Source: Paracoccaceae bacterium (GTDB lineage: Bacteria; Pseudomonadota; Alphaproteobacteria; Rhodobacterales; Rhodobacteraceae). Taken from it: DNA of 64,000 nucleotides. The stretch is taken from the NCBI GenBank assembly GCA_023383015.1, contig JAHDXW010000001.1, positions 124,001 to 188,000 of the forward strand, read 5' to 3'. The position numbers and the translations under genes were made by a program. This document shows, in pieces, positions 9,383 to 17,919 of this stretch; position 1 is the first letter of the stretch, and every line of letters begins with the position of its first letter. A model generated the notes under the pieces. That model had not been told where the DNA came from and did not search any database. It saw nothing but the letters and a program-made list of their open reading frames with translations.

Positions 9383-10501
9383 ATGGTGCCGCGTTTCCTG
9401 TTCGTCTGTCTCATTGTCGTGCTCGGCGGCTGCGCGCCGCGAGGGGTCATCACCCTGATGCCGCAGGCGGCCGAGGTGGCCGTCACCCGCACGGTCTTCG
9501 TCGGCACCACCCGCGCCGCCGAGGCCGGGCCCGACGGCTTCGGCCCCGACCGGGCACGCACGGCCCATTTCGGCCGCTACGACATCGCCATACCGCCCCG
9601 GCGCGAGCCCGGCGGGGTCGCCTGGCCGCGGCCCGGCCGCACGCCCGACCCGGCGTCCGATTTCGTCACTGTCGCCGCCGAGCCCTTCGCCGATGCCGTC
9701 GACTTCCGCCGCGGCCTGCGCGGGGCGCTGGCCACCAAACCGGCGGGCGGTCGCGACGTGATGGTCTACGTCCACGGCTACAACACGCGCTATGCCGAGG
9801 GCATCTATCGCCTCGCCCAGCTTGCCCATGATTTCGACCTGCCCGGCGTCGCGGTTCACTACGCCTGGCCGTCTGCAGGCAAGCCGCTTGTCTACGCCTA
9901 CGACCGCGATTCCGCGCTCTACGCCCGCGACGGGCTGGAAGCGCTCCTCACCGAGATCACCGCCTCCCGCCCCGATCGCATCGTGCTGGTCGCCCACTCG
10001 CTCGGCTCCGCGGTCACGATGGAGACGCTGCGGCAGCTGTCCATCGGCAGCCGGCGCGACGTCCTGTCGCGCATCGGCGGGGTGGTCCTCATCTCGCCCG
10101 ACATCGACATCGACGTCTTCCGCGCCCAGGCCCGGCGGATCGGTGCGCTGCCGCAGCCCTTCTTCATCTTCACCTCGCGTCGCGACCGGGCACTGGCCAT
10201 CTCGGCGCTTCTCACCGGCCAGAACGAACGGCTCGGCAACGTCACCGAGGTCTCAGAACTCGCCGAGTTCGACGTCACGGTGCTCGATGTCTCGGCCTTT
10301 TCCACCGGGCTGGGGCATTTCGCGCTGGGGGATTCGCCGGCGCTCATCCGCCTCCTGTCGGTGCTGGGCGACGTCAGCGCCGCTTTCAACCGCGACCCCT
10401 GGGCGCGGCCGGGGCTTCTGCCGGGCACCATCCTGACCGTGCGGCGGGCCACGCAGATCATCTTGCAGCCACTCGAGACACTCGCCGAAGAGGTCGACTA
10501 G
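9383..10501 (+). CDS. Alpha/beta-hydrolase lipoprotein (DUF900 type)
   Basis: A 372-residue protein with a lipoprotein signal (MVPRFLFVCLIVVLGGC, lipidated Cys at residue 17), so it should be membrane-anchored outside the cytoplasm. The hydrolase fold is shown by VYVHGYNTRYAEG, the nucleophile elbow VAHSLGSAV near 204-208 (Ser) and a late GHFALGDSPA segment that may supply the His. This arrangement resembles the DUF900 family, whose substrate is unknown. The start at 9383 gives a clean signal peptide, while the longer frame overlaps hslU. It converges with smr, leaving 11 nt between the stops. Confidence 0.7.
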   Translation: MVPRFLFVCLIVVLGGCAPRGVITLMPQAAEVAVTRTVFVGTTRAAEAGPDGFGPDRARTAHFGRYDIAIPPRREPGGVAWPRPGRTPDPASDFVTVAAEPFADAVDFRRGLRGALATKPAGGRDVMVYVHGYNTRYAEGIYRLAQLAHDFDLPGVAVHYAWPSAGKPLVYAYDRDSALYARDGLEALLTEITASRPDRIVLVAHSLGSAVTMETLRQLSIGSRRDVLSRIGGVVLISPDIDIDVFRAQARRIGALPQPFFIFTSRRDRALAISALLTGQNERLGNVTEVSELAEFDVTVLDVSAFSTGLGHFALGDSPALIRLLSVLGDVSAAFNRDPWARPGLLPGTILTVRRATQIILQPLETLAEEVD

Positions 10502-10512
10502 CGCCGCCGCCG

Positions 10513-11115
10513 CTACCTGCGCCGGCGCAGGCTGACGTAGAATGCCCCGGCGCCGCCGTGACGAAGATGCGCCTCGGCGATGCCGCTGACCGCGGCCGCC
10601 AGCGGCGGTGTCCGCAGCCATTGGGGGACTTGCCGGCGCAGCATCCCGGGGCGCTCGGGGACAGGGCCGGCGCCGTCCTCGCGCGTCCGGCCCTTCCCCG
10701 TGATCACAAGAACGAGGCCCAGGCCGCGGGCATGCGACCGCTGCACGAAGCGGGTCAATTCCGGCTGGGCCTCGGCCAGCGTCAGCCCGTGAAGGTCGAT
10801 GCGCGCCTCGGGCGCCACCGTCCCGCGGGCCAGCCGCGCCAGCCGCCGCCGGTCCAGCGGCGGCGGCGGCGCCTCCGAGGCAAGGACGATCCGCGTGGCC
10901 GGCCCCTGTGCCGCACGCTCGCCGATGCCGAAGGACTCCGGGACGGCGGGCACCGCCGGCAGCGTGGCCACGGCCCCGTCGGCGGCGGATTGCGGCGACC
11001 GGGCGGGGCCCAGCGCCGCCGGCAGCGGCGGGTGCAGCGGGCGCACGGTCGCTGCCAGGCGCTCCCACAGCGCGGCATCGTCGGGGCCGAGCGGCAGATG
11101 GCGACGGCGTGTCAT
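10513..11115 (-). CDS. Smr domain protein
   Basis: A 200-residue protein with a proline/alanine-rich N-terminal half and a C-terminal Smr domain. The domain shows IDLHGLTLAEAQ near residues 106-117, VLVITGKGR near 135-143 and HLRHGGAGAFYVSLRR at the end, the three conserved segments of the family. Smr domains are nicking endonucleases or RNA-binding modules; in alphaproteobacteria the cellular role is unknown. The ATG at 11115 gives MTRRRHLPLGPDD, the usual family start. It lies 34 nt downstream of the Tim44-like gene on the same strand. In the related genomes I recall, an MltA lytic transglycosylase often sits between these two; none is present here. Confidence 0.85.
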   Translation of the reverse strand: MTRRRHLPLGPDDAALWERLAATVRPLHPPLPAALGPARSPQSAADGAVATLPAVPAVPESFGIGERAAQGPATRIVLASEAPPPPLDRRRLARLARGTVAPEARIDLHGLTLAEAQPELTRFVQRSHARGLGLVLVITGKGRTREDGAGPVPERPGMLRRQVPQWLRTPPLAAAVSGIAEAHLRHGGAGAFYVSLRRRR

Positions 11116-11149
11116 CCGGACGCTCCGGCCTCGCGGCGGGACGCGGGCC

Positions 11150-11812
11150 TCACTCGCCGGTGGCGACCAGCTGCCAGTTGGGGTCGTCGACGCCCATCCT
11201 GCGGGCGAAGGTCCAGACGTCGCGCTGGCGCTTGATCTCGTTGGCATCGCCCTCGACGACGGTGCCGTTGCGGTCGCGCACGACCGAGATCAGCTCGCCC
11301 ACGAAGCGCAGCGTGATCTCGCCCTCGCCGGTCTCGCGGCTGAAATTGGCATCAACCAGCGCCATCTCGCGCACGCCGACAAAGTTCGCCTGCACCGTCA
11401 GCCCCTCGCGCTCGCGCATCTCGACCACGGCATGGAAGCTCTCGTAGACGTCGCGCGACAGGAACGGGATAACCGAGTCCAGGTCGCCCTTCTCGAAGGC
11501 CATCAGGATCATCTCGTAGGCCTGACGGGCCCCGTGGAGAAACTCGCCGACGCCGAAGCCGGGCTCGGCAATCTTCATTGCCGCAAGTGCCTTCGCGGCC
11601 TTGCTGCCGTCCTTCACATGGTCGGTGATGTCGGAATCGACCCCGCCCTCGATCACCTCGAACTCGCGCCGGCCGCGCGCGGGGCTCTCCCCCGGCATCG
11701 GCAGAGGCGGCTTCTCGAAGCCCTCGCGGGTTCCCAGCACGCTCCTGAGCCGCAGGATCAGGAAGACCGCGATCGCTGCAAGAACCAGAAGCTGAATGAC
11801 GGCGGAACTCAT
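11150..11812 (-). CDS. Tim44/TimA family membrane-anchored protein
   Basis: A 220-residue protein with one N-terminal membrane segment (about residues 5-22) and a Tim44-like globular domain to the C-terminus, containing AYEMILMAFEKGDLDSVIPFLS and an ITLRFVGELISVVRD strand region. Alphaproteobacterial Tim44 homologues resemble the mitochondrial import-motor anchor; the bacterial function is not settled but probably concerns inner-membrane protein handling. The gene runs leftward, divergent from fxsA with a 103-nt shared control region, and probably forms an operon with smr. Confidence 0.85.
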   Translation of the reverse strand: MSSAVIQLLVLAAIAVFLILRLRSVLGTREGFEKPPLPMPGESPARGRREFEVIEGGVDSDITDHVKDGSKAAKALAAMKIAEPGFGVGEFLHGARQAYEMILMAFEKGDLDSVIPFLSRDVYESFHAVVEMREREGLTVQANFVGVREMALVDANFSRETGEGEITLRFVGELISVVRDRNGTVVEGDANEIKRQRDVWTFARRMGVDDPNWQLVATGE

Positions 11813-11915
11813 CTTGTCCTCGATCGGTCGGGCCTTGGTGCATGGCGCTGCCCGCCCCTATGTAAGGCAGGCACCCCGGCAAGTCCACCGCACCCCCGGG
11901 GCCGGGAGACCCAGG

Positions 11916-12389
11916 ATGTGGCTTTTCCTGCTGCTGCTCGCCGTTCCGGTAGTCGAGATCGCGCTGTTCGTCCAGATCGGCGGCTGGCTCACCCTCTGGC
12001 CGACGCTGGCGATCGTTCTCGCGACCGGAGCTGCCGGCGCAATCCTGATCCGCCGCCAGGGCCTGCGCACCCTCGCCGACCTGCGGGCTGCGGCCGACGG
12101 GCTGCGCGACCCCCTCGGCCCGCTCGCGCATGGGCTTGCAATCATGGTGGCCGGGCTGCTGCTGATCACACCGGGGTTCATGACTGACACGGTCGGGCTG
12201 CTGCTGCTGGTGCCGCCGCTGCGGGCGGCGCTTCTGCGCCGGGCTGCTCAGGTGCTGGCAGCGCGGGTCGTGACGGTGCGTGCCGGCGGCGTCCGGCCTG
12301 CGCGCGAAGATGTGATCGACGGTGAGTATGTCGACATCACCGCCCCGCCGCCCCGGGCCGGCACCACCCCCCTGCGTAGCCGCCATTGA
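11916..12389 (+). CDS. fxsA: FxsA family membrane protein
   Basis: A 157-residue polytopic protein beginning MWLFLLLLAVPVVEIALF, with hydrophobic segments at about 1-20, 28-45 and 75-105. This is the FxsA family, whose E. coli member alleviates F-plasmid exclusion of phage T7; its normal role is unknown. The soluble tail ends in VIDGEYVDI, a short conserved element of the family. The ATG at 11916 follows GGGAG five bases earlier. It is divergent from the Tim44-like gene and is followed 55 nt later by secB. Confidence 0.85.
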   Translation: MWLFLLLLAVPVVEIALFVQIGGWLTLWPTLAIVLATGAAGAILIRRQGLRTLADLRAAADGLRDPLGPLAHGLAIMVAGLLLITPGFMTDTVGLLLLVPPLRAALLRRAAQVLAARVVTVRAGGVRPAREDVIDGEYVDITAPPPRAGTTPLRSRH

Positions 12390-12414
12390 GGCGCCCGGGG
12401 CAAGCTGCTAGAGA
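12386..12414 (+). promoter_or_regulatory. Putative promoter of secB
   Basis: TTGAGG at 12386-12391 and TAGAGA at 12409-12414 are separated by 17 nt, with the -35 overlapping the fxsA stop codon. The -10 is a weak match. AGGAGG at 12431-12436 is a strong ribosome-binding site for secB. Confidence 0.35.
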
Positions 12415-12444
12415 CAGCGCCGCGAGCGACAGGAGGACGCAAGG

Positions 12445-12969
12445 ATGGCAGACAACGGAAACGGCGGCGCGCAGCCGCAGGCCGGGGCGCAGCCGGGCGC
12501 GCAGCCGGGTGCCGTCCGCATGCAGGTCCTCGGGCAGTTCATCCGCGATCTGTCGTTCGAGAACCTCGTCGCGCAGAAGGGCCTGCAGGGCGGCGACGTC
12601 CAGCCCGAGATCCAGGTGCAGGTCGCGCTCGACGGGCGCAAACGCGGCGTCGAGCACCAGTTCGAGGTGTCGACCAAGTTCACCGTCTCCTCGACCAACA
12701 AGCTCAAGGGCGAGCGGCTCTTTCACCTCGAACTCGACTATGGCGGGGTGTTCCACATCGAGGGCGTGCCCGAGGCGCAGATCCACCCGTTCCTGATGAT
12801 CGAATGCCCGCGGATCCTGTTTCCCTTCGCGCGGCGCATCATCTCGGACCTGACGCGCGACGGCGGCTTCCCTCCGCTCAACCTCGACGTCGTCGACTTC
12901 GTCGCGCTCTACCGCCAGGAGCTTGCCCGCCGCGCCGCGCCGCCGGCGGCCAAGCCCGCGGTGTCCTGA
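12445..12969 (+). CDS. secB: Protein-export chaperone SecB
   Basis: A 174-residue tetrameric export chaperone that keeps preproteins unfolded and hands them to SecA. The core has QFIRDLSFENL, the EIQVQVALDG strand, HLELDYGGVFHI and HPFLMIECPRILFPFARRII, which together are diagnostic. The N-terminal extension is unusual: a short AQPGAQPGA duplication in a Gln/Ala/Gly/Pro stretch before the core at about residue 25. A perfect AGGAGG lies 8 nt before the ATG. Stop codons of secB and dnaQ are only 4 nt apart. Confidence 0.95.
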   Translation: MADNGNGGAQPQAGAQPGAQPGAVRMQVLGQFIRDLSFENLVAQKGLQGGDVQPEIQVQVALDGRKRGVEHQFEVSTKFTVSSTNKLKGERLFHLELDYGGVFHIEGVPEAQIHPFLMIECPRILFPFARRIISDLTRDGGFPPLNLDVVDFVALYRQELARRAAPPAAKPAVS

Positions 12970-12973
12970 GCGT

Positions 12974-13660
12974 TCAGTCGCCCGCCGCCCATAGCGCAGC
13001 GGGGCCGAGTTCGGCCACCAGAGCTGCATGGGCGGCGGCTTCGGCCTCGCTCAGCCGCGGCGGCAGCGGGCGCGGGCGGGTGCCCCGGCGCGTGCCCGCG
13101 CCCGGACGCCCGGCGGCGCCTGCTGCGGCGTCGAGCACCAGCCCGGGCTGGCGCCCGCCGATGAGCTCCAGATACACCTCGGCCAGCAGACGTGAATCCA
13201 GCAGCGCCCCGTGCAGCGCCCGCCCGGCATTGTCGACGCCGAAGCGCCGGCAGAGCGCATCCAGCGAAGCGGGCGATCCCGGAAACCGCTGCCGCGCCAG
13301 CGCCAGGGTGTCGACCACACGCGCCCAGCCGATCTCGGCATGGCCCGACGCAGTCAGCTCGGCGTTCAGGAAGCGCAGGTCGAAGGCGGCGTTGTGGATC
13401 ACCAGCCGTGCCTCGCCGATGAACGACAGGAACCGTCCGGCCTCGTCGCGGAACCGCGGCTTGTCGGCCAGGAAGGCGTCGGTCAGGCCGTGGACCGCCT
13501 CGGCCTCGGGCGGCATCGGCCGCTCGGGGTTCAGATAGGCGTGGAAGGTCGTGCCGGTCGGCAGGTGGTTGAGCAACTCGACCGCGCCGATCTCGACGAT
13601 CCGGTGCCCTTCCGCGGGCTCCAGCCCCGTCGTCTCGGTATCGAGCACGATCTCACGCAT
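12974..13660 (-). CDS. dnaQ: DNA polymerase III epsilon subunit (3'-5' exonuclease)
   Basis: A 228-residue DEDDh exonuclease, the proofreading subunit of the replicative polymerase. DTETTG at residues 7-12 supplies the first catalytic acids, [11 protein letters not shown] the second segment, and [14 protein letters not shown] the His and last Asp. The C-terminal tail after about residue 180 is Arg/Pro-rich and would hold the alpha-subunit contact. It is the last gene of the leftward maf-aroE-coaE-dnaQ run and its start overlaps the coaE stop by 8 nt, so it is probably translationally coupled. Confidence 0.93.
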   Translation of the reverse strand: MREIVLDTETTGLEPAEGHRIVEIGAVELLNHLPTGTTFHAYLNPERPMPPEAEAVHGLTDAFLADKPRFRDEAGRFLSFIGEARLVIHNAAFDLRFLNAELTASGHAEIGWARVVDTLALARQRFPGSPASLDALCRRFGVDNAGRALHGALLDSRLLAEVYLELIGGRQPGLVLDAAAGAAGRPGAGTRRGTRPRPLPPRLSEAEAAAHAALVAELGPAALWAAGD

Positions 13661-14267
13661 GCCCGCTCACCCTGCGCGCGGCGATCTCGTCCATGATCCG
13701 GCCCACCGCCGCGCGCGCGACCTCGGGCGTGGTGGTCTCGATCACCCAGGTGGCGCGCCGGCGCTTCTCGGCATCGGGCATCTGCCGGGCGAGAATGGCA
13801 TCAAGCTGCGCCGCCGTCATCCCCGGCCGGGCAAGCACCCGCGCCCGCTGCACCTCGGCGGGCGCGCTCACCACGACCGTGGCGTCCATGCCCCGCTCGC
13901 CCCCGGTCTCGTACAGCAGCGGCACGTCAAGCACCACAACCGGCTGTCCGGCGCGCTCGGCCGCCGCCAGGAATGCGGCCCTGTCGGCGGCCACCAGCGG
14001 GTGCACCGCAGCCTCGAGCCGCGCCAGCAGCCCGGGATCGCGGGCCAGCGCGGCGCGCAGCTGCGCCCGGTCGACCGCCCCCCCGGCGGACGCCCCGGGC
14101 ACCAGCGCTGCGACAGCGGGCACCGCCGCCCCGCCCGGGGCATAAAGCCGGTGCACCGCGGCATCGGCATCCCACAGCGCTGCGCCGGCCTCGGCGAACA
14201 TCGCCGCCGTGGTCGACTTGCCCATGCCGATGGAGCCGGTCAGGCCCAGAAGGAACGGCCGTGCCAT
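13653..14267 (-). CDS. coaE: Dephospho-CoA kinase
   Basis: A 204-residue kinase performing the last step of coenzyme A synthesis, phosphorylating the 3'-hydroxyl of dephospho-CoA. [12 protein letters not shown] at residues 8-19 is the P-loop, [11 protein letters not shown] follows as the acceptor-binding segment, and [14 protein letters not shown] is the conserved Walker B-like region. The ATG at 14267 gives the expected N-terminus; the longer frame upstream is a shadow of aroE. It starts 5 nt after the aroE stop and overlaps dnaQ at its end. Confidence 0.93.
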   Translation of the reverse strand: MARPFLLGLTGSIGMGKSTTAAMFAEAGAALWDADAAVHRLYAPGGAAVPAVAALVPGASAGGAVDRAQLRAALARDPGLLARLEAAVHPLVAADRAAFLAAAERAGQPVVVLDVPLLYETGGERGMDATVVVSAPAEVQRARVLARPGMTAAQLDAILARQMPDAEKRRRATWVIETTTPEVARAAVGRIMDEIAARRVSGHA

Positions 14268-14272
14268 GGCGA

Positions 14273-15112
14273 TCAGAACGCGCCCAGGACCGCCGCGCGG
14301 GTCTCGGAATCGACCACCGGGCGCACACCGAACCAGCGCTCGAAGCCCGGCGCCCCCTGGTGCAGCAGCATCCCCAGCCCGTCGACGACCGTGCATCCGG
14401 CTGCCTCGGCGGCCTCCAGCAATGCGGTGCGCAGGGGGTTGTAGACGATGTCGCAGACCAGCGCCCGCGGCGACAGCGCATCGAGCGGGATCTTGAACTC
14501 GGGCTTGCCGACCATTCCCAGCGAGGTAGTGTTGACCACCGTCAGCGCGCCTTCCAGCATCGCCCCGGCCTGAACCCAGTCATGCACGATGATCTTCGAG
14601 CCGAACTCCGAGCGCAGCGATTCCGCGCGCGAGCGGGTGCGGTTGGCGAGCCGGATCTCGGGCGCGCCGGCCTCGATCAGTGCCACGATGACCGCCCGGG
14701 CCGCGCCGCCCGCTCCGAACACGGCCGCCGGCCCCGCCGGGGCGTACCACTGCGGCGCTTCCTGCTCGATACTCGCGATGAATCCGTAGCCGTCGGTGTT
14801 GTCAGCGTGTATCTTGCCGTCCTTCCGGAAGATCAGCGTGTTTGCCGCGCCGATCAGGGCGGCGCGGTCGGTGACGACATCGGCGATCTGGATCACCGCC
14901 TCCTTGTGGGGAATGGTCACGTTCACGCCCACGAAGCCTGCCTTCGGCAGGGCCGCCAGCACCTCGCGCAGGTCGGCCTGCGACACCAGCATCGGGATGT
15001 AGTGGCCGCGGATACCATTGCTGCGAAGCCAGTGGCCATGCAGCAGCGGCGAGCGGCTGTGGGCGATTGGATAACCGATCACCCCCGCCAGCGGGACGCC
15101 CGGCTCGCTCAT
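14273..15112 (-). CDS. aroE: Shikimate dehydrogenase (NADP+)
   Basis: A 279-residue enzyme that reduces 3-dehydroshikimate to shikimate in aromatic amino-acid synthesis. The substrate pocket is marked by [16 protein letters not shown] (catalytic Lys) and ADNTDGYGF; the nucleotide fold by [10 protein letters not shown] and LANRTRSRA, the latter typical of NADP preference. The start overlaps the maf stop in ATGA (15109-15112), so translation is coupled. The length is normal and no residue looks missing. Confidence 0.95.
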   Translation of the reverse strand: MSEPGVPLAGVIGYPIAHSRSPLLHGHWLRSNGIRGHYIPMLVSQADLREVLAALPKAGFVGVNVTIPHKEAVIQIADVVTDRAALIGAANTLIFRKDGKIHADNTDGYGFIASIEQEAPQWYAPAGPAAVFGAGGAARAVIVALIEAGAPEIRLANRTRSRAESLRSEFGSKIIVHDWVQAGAMLEGALTVVNTTSLGMVGKPEFKIPLDALSPRALVCDIVYNPLRTALLEAAEAAGCTVVDGLGMLLHQGAPGFERWFGVRPVVDSETRAAVLGAF

Positions 15113-15702
15113 CCCGGCAACTCTCCGCGCACGGTCAGCACGTCCAGAATCTGGATCAGCGGCAGCCCGAGGATCGAAAAATGGTCGCCCTCGACACGGG
15201 AGAAGAGGCGCACGCCCTCCTCCTCGATCTTGTAGGCCCCCGCGCTCTCGCACAATCCAGCGCCATTCCGCGCCAGGTAGCCTTCAAGCCAGAAGTCCGA
15301 AAAGGACCGCATGGTCAGGCGTGCCTCCCCCACATGCCGCCAGACGGGTCGTGCAGAGTGATATAGCACGGCCGCCGCGAACAGGCGGTGCGACCGGCCG
15401 CGAAGCGCGCGCAACTGTGTCCTTGCTGCATCAATGTCGACAGGCTTGCCCAGCACTGTCCCGTCGAGGTCAAGCACCTGGTCGCAGCCGAGGACGAGAG
15501 CGTCGGGGAACCGCTCGCTCACCTTGCGCGCCTTGTGCTCGGCCAGCGTGTCGGCCACTTCGCGCGGTCGCGCCGCCTCCGCGGCCAGGGCAAGGCGTAC
15601 CGCCTCCTCGTCGATGCGCGCCGGCACCACCTCCACGGCAACGCCCGCTCGGCGCAGCAGGCTGGCACGGATCGACGAGGCGGAGGCGAGAATCAGGGAC
15701 AT
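15109..15702 (-). CDS. maf: Maf family nucleotide pyrophosphatase
   Basis: A 197-residue Maf/YhdE-type house-cleaning pyrophosphatase that hydrolyses non-canonical or pyrimidine nucleoside triphosphates. LILASASSIRASLLRRAG at the N-terminus, the acidic LGCDQVLDLDG segment and YKIEEEGVRLFSRVEGDHFSILGLPL near the C-terminus are all family marks. The ATG at 15702 gives the standard MSLILAS start. It heads the leftward maf-aroE-coaE-dnaQ operon and borders the candidate replication origin, so its promoter must lie there or just inside it. Confidence 0.92.
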   Translation of the reverse strand: MSLILASASSIRASLLRRAGVAVEVVPARIDEEAVRLALAAEAARPREVADTLAEHKARKVSERFPDALVLGCDQVLDLDGTVLGKPVDIDAARTQLRALRGRSHRLFAAAVLYHSARPVWRHVGEARLTMRSFSDFWLEGYLARNGAGLCESAGAYKIEEEGVRLFSRVEGDHFSILGLPLIQILDVLTVRGELPG

Positions 15703-15849
15703 TCCGGTGGAAAAGCTGCCTTCGGGATGGTGGACGGGTCCGGGACCGCCGGGCGCCCGGCGCGTCGGCCTTTGCCGCCCCCGCCGCGCACTGTCAACCA
15801 TCCCCGCCATGTCCACCCCACACCTGCCGTCCGGGGCAATTTCCCCTGC

Positions 15850-16060
15850 CTGCGGTTGTCCACAGCGCCGCCCACAGCCCCGCCCGTCATCCGGCCGCGC
15901 CGGCGCGGGGTGCTGCAGCGCCCCTCCACAGCCGGGGGACAGGTAGGGCGGGCGCCGGCGGCATGTGGGTAGCCCCGTGGACAGGCCGCGTGCTCCACAG
16001 CCCGGGCCGGCACAACACCATCATCATCCTTTTCTTTCATTTACTTCCTGATAGATGGTG
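15850..16060. other. Candidate chromosomal replication origin (oriC)
   Basis: The 379-nt stretch between maf and hemJ has no gene. It contains a DnaA-box-like TTGTCCACA (15856-15864, 8 of 9 to TTATCCACA) and weaker relatives: CCCTCCACA (15922-15930), TGTGGGTAG (15964-15972, reverse orientation), CGTGGACAG (15976-15984, reverse) and TGCTCCACA (15991-15999). These lead into 16021-16060, about 35% GC in an otherwise very GC-rich window, which would suit DNA unwinding. Genes on both sides point away, and parAB/parS lie a few kb to the right. Many Rhodobacterales origins lie near rho/mnmG/parAB. Binding and initiation are inferred. Confidence 0.55.
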
Positions 16061-16081
16061 CGGCGGAGGGTGGCACATCCG

Positions 16082-16531
16082 ATGAGCGAGTTCCTGGCAG
16101 CCGTCTATCCCTGGACAAAATCCCTCCATGTCATCTCGGTGATCGCCTGGATGGCCGGGCTGTTCTATCTGCCGCGGCTTTTCGTCTACCATGTCGAGGC
16201 GGTCGGGACCGGCAGTGCCGCCGACGGCCTGTTCCAGACGATGGAGCGCAAGCTCTATGGCGTGATCATGAACCCCGCGATGGGTGCGACTTGGCTATTC
16301 GGCCTCGTTCTGGTGTTCACGCCGGGTGTGGTTGACTGGGCAGCTGGTTGGCCATGGGTCAAGGCGGCGGGCGTGCTGGGGATGACCTGGTTCCACCTCT
16401 GGCTCGGCCGCCGCCGCCGTGACTTCGCGGCCGGCACCAACCGGCTTCCGGGCCGCCGCTACCGCATCATGAACGAGGTGCCGACGCTCCTGATGGTGGT
16501 CATCGTGGTAGCGGTGATCGTGCGCTTCTAG
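16082..16531 (+). CDS. hemJ: HemJ-type protoporphyrinogen IX oxidase
   Basis: A 149-residue integral membrane protein with four predicted helices, converting protoporphyrinogen IX to protoporphyrin IX in haem synthesis. [27 protein letters not shown] carries the conserved His and Arg of the first helix pair, and [14 protein letters not shown] the later conserved His. [14 protein letters not shown] is typical of the family. The ATG at 16082 opens [11 protein letters not shown], the usual start. The other haem enzyme in the window is ferrochelatase at 51 kb. It is the first gene right of the candidate origin. Confidence 0.9.
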   Translation: MSEFLAAVYPWTKSLHVISVIAWMAGLFYLPRLFVYHVEAVGTGSAADGLFQTMERKLYGVIMNPAMGATWLFGLVLVFTPGVVDWAAGWPWVKAAGVLGMTWFHLWLGRRRRDFAAGTNRLPGRRYRIMNEVPTLLMVVIVVAVIVRF

Positions 16532-16640
16532 CCGCGTTGACTCGCACCGGCGCCGGGGGTATGGAGCCGCACCCGCCGTCCGGCGGTTGTTTCCCCGCGA
16601 CACCTCCAGCGCCATCCGGTTGCTCAGCGCAGGCCCTCCC

Positions 16641-17909
16641 ATGTCCGAACGCCTGAACCTTTCCGATCTTAAGGCCAAGAGCCCGGCCGAGCTCCTCGCC
16701 ATGGCCGAGGAACTCGAGATCGAGAATGCCTCGTCCATGCGCAAGGGCGAGATGATGTTCTCGATCCTCAAGGAGCATGCCGAGGAGGGGTGGGAGATCG
16801 GCGGCGATGGGGTGCTCGAGGTGCTCCAGGACGGCTTCGGCTTTCTCCGCTCGCCCGAGGCGAACTACCTCGCGGGGCCTGACGACATCTATGTGTCTCC
16901 CGACATGATCCGCCAGTACGCGCTGCGCACCGGCGACTCGGTCGAGGGCGATATACAGGCCCCGCGCGAGAACGAGAGATACTTCGCGCTGACGCGGGTC
17001 ACGCGGATCAACTTTGACGATCCCGAACGTGCCCGCCACAAGGTGCACTTCGACAACCTCACGCCCCTCTATCCCAACCAGCGGCTGAAGATGGAGATCG
17101 AGGATCCGACACTGAGGGATCGTTCCGGGCGCATCATCGACATCGTCGCACCGCTGGGAAAGGGCCAGCGGGCACTGATCGTTGCGCCGCCGCGGACGGG
17201 CAAGACGGTGCTCCTCCAGAACATTGCCCATTCGATCGAGAAGAACCATCCGGAGTGCTACCTGATCGTGCTCCTCATCGACGAGCGGCCGGAGGAGGTC
17301 ACCGACATGCAGCGGTCGGTGAAGGGCGAGGTCATCTCGTCGACCTTCGACGAGCCGGCAACCCGGCACGTCGCGGTGGCCGAGATGGTGATCGAGAAGG
17401 CCAAGCGGCTGGTGGAGCACAAGCGCGACGTTGTCATCCTGCTCGATTCGATTACCCGCCTCGGCCGCGCCTTCAACACCGTCGTGCCGTCGTCCGGCAA
17501 GGTGCTCACCGGCGGCGTCGACGCCAACGCGCTGCAGCGGCCGAAGCGGTTCTTCGGCGCGGCGCGCAACATCGAGGAGGGCGGGTCGCTCTCGATCATC
17601 GCGACCGCGCTGATCGACACCGGCAGCCGGATGGACGAGGTCATCTTCGAGGAGTTCAAGGGCACCGGAAACTCCGAGATCGTGCTCGACCGCAAGGTCG
17701 CCGACAAGCGGGTCTTCCCGGCGATGGACATCCTGAAGTCCGGCACCCGCAAGGAGGAGCTGCTGGTGGAGCGCATCGACCTGCAGAAGACCTTCGTTCT
17801 GCGCCGCATCCTGAACCCGATGGGCACCACCGACGCCATCGAGTTCCTGCTCTCCAAGCTCAAGCAGACGAAGACGAATACCGAGTTCTTCGACGCGATG
17901 AACAGCTGA
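16641..17909 (+). CDS. rho: Transcription termination factor Rho
   Basis: A 422-residue hexameric RNA-dependent ATPase that ends transcripts. The N-terminal helical domain is followed by the cold-shock-like RNA-binding site ([17 protein letters not shown], 55-71), the P-loop APPRTGKT (182-189), [13 protein letters not shown], the [11 protein letters not shown]-loop and the [13 protein letters not shown]-loop. The ATG at 16641 is preferred to the earlier TTG because it gives the common [11 protein letters not shown] start. The 109 nt before it are untranslated and could hold a Rho-autoregulatory leader. mnmE starts 10 nt after the stop. Confidence 0.96.
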   Translation: MSERLNLSDLKAKSPAELLAMAEELEIENASSMRKGEMMFSILKEHAEEGWEIGGDGVLEVLQDGFGFLRSPEANYLAGPDDIYVSPDMIRQYALRTGDSVEGDIQAPRENERYFALTRVTRINFDDPERARHKVHFDNLTPLYPNQRLKMEIEDPTLRDRSGRIIDIVAPLGKGQRALIVAPPRTGKTVLLQNIAHSIEKNHPECYLIVLLIDERPEEVTDMQRSVKGEVISSTFDEPATRHVAVAEMVIEKAKRLVEHKRDVVILLDSITRLGRAFNTVVPSSGKVLTGGVDANALQRPKRFFGAARNIEEGGSLSIIATALIDTGSRMDEVIFEEFKGTGNSEIVLDRKVADKRVFPAMDILKSGTRKEELLVERIDLQKTFVLRRILNPMGTTDAIEFLLSKLKQTKTNTEFFDAMNS

Positions 17910-17919
17910 CGCAGGGGCG

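Noticed and set aside
12470-12520. Short GCGCAGCCG-type repeats in the secB 5' end as a regulatory repeat
   Set aside because: They encode the AQPGAQPGA linker and are explained as coding duplication.
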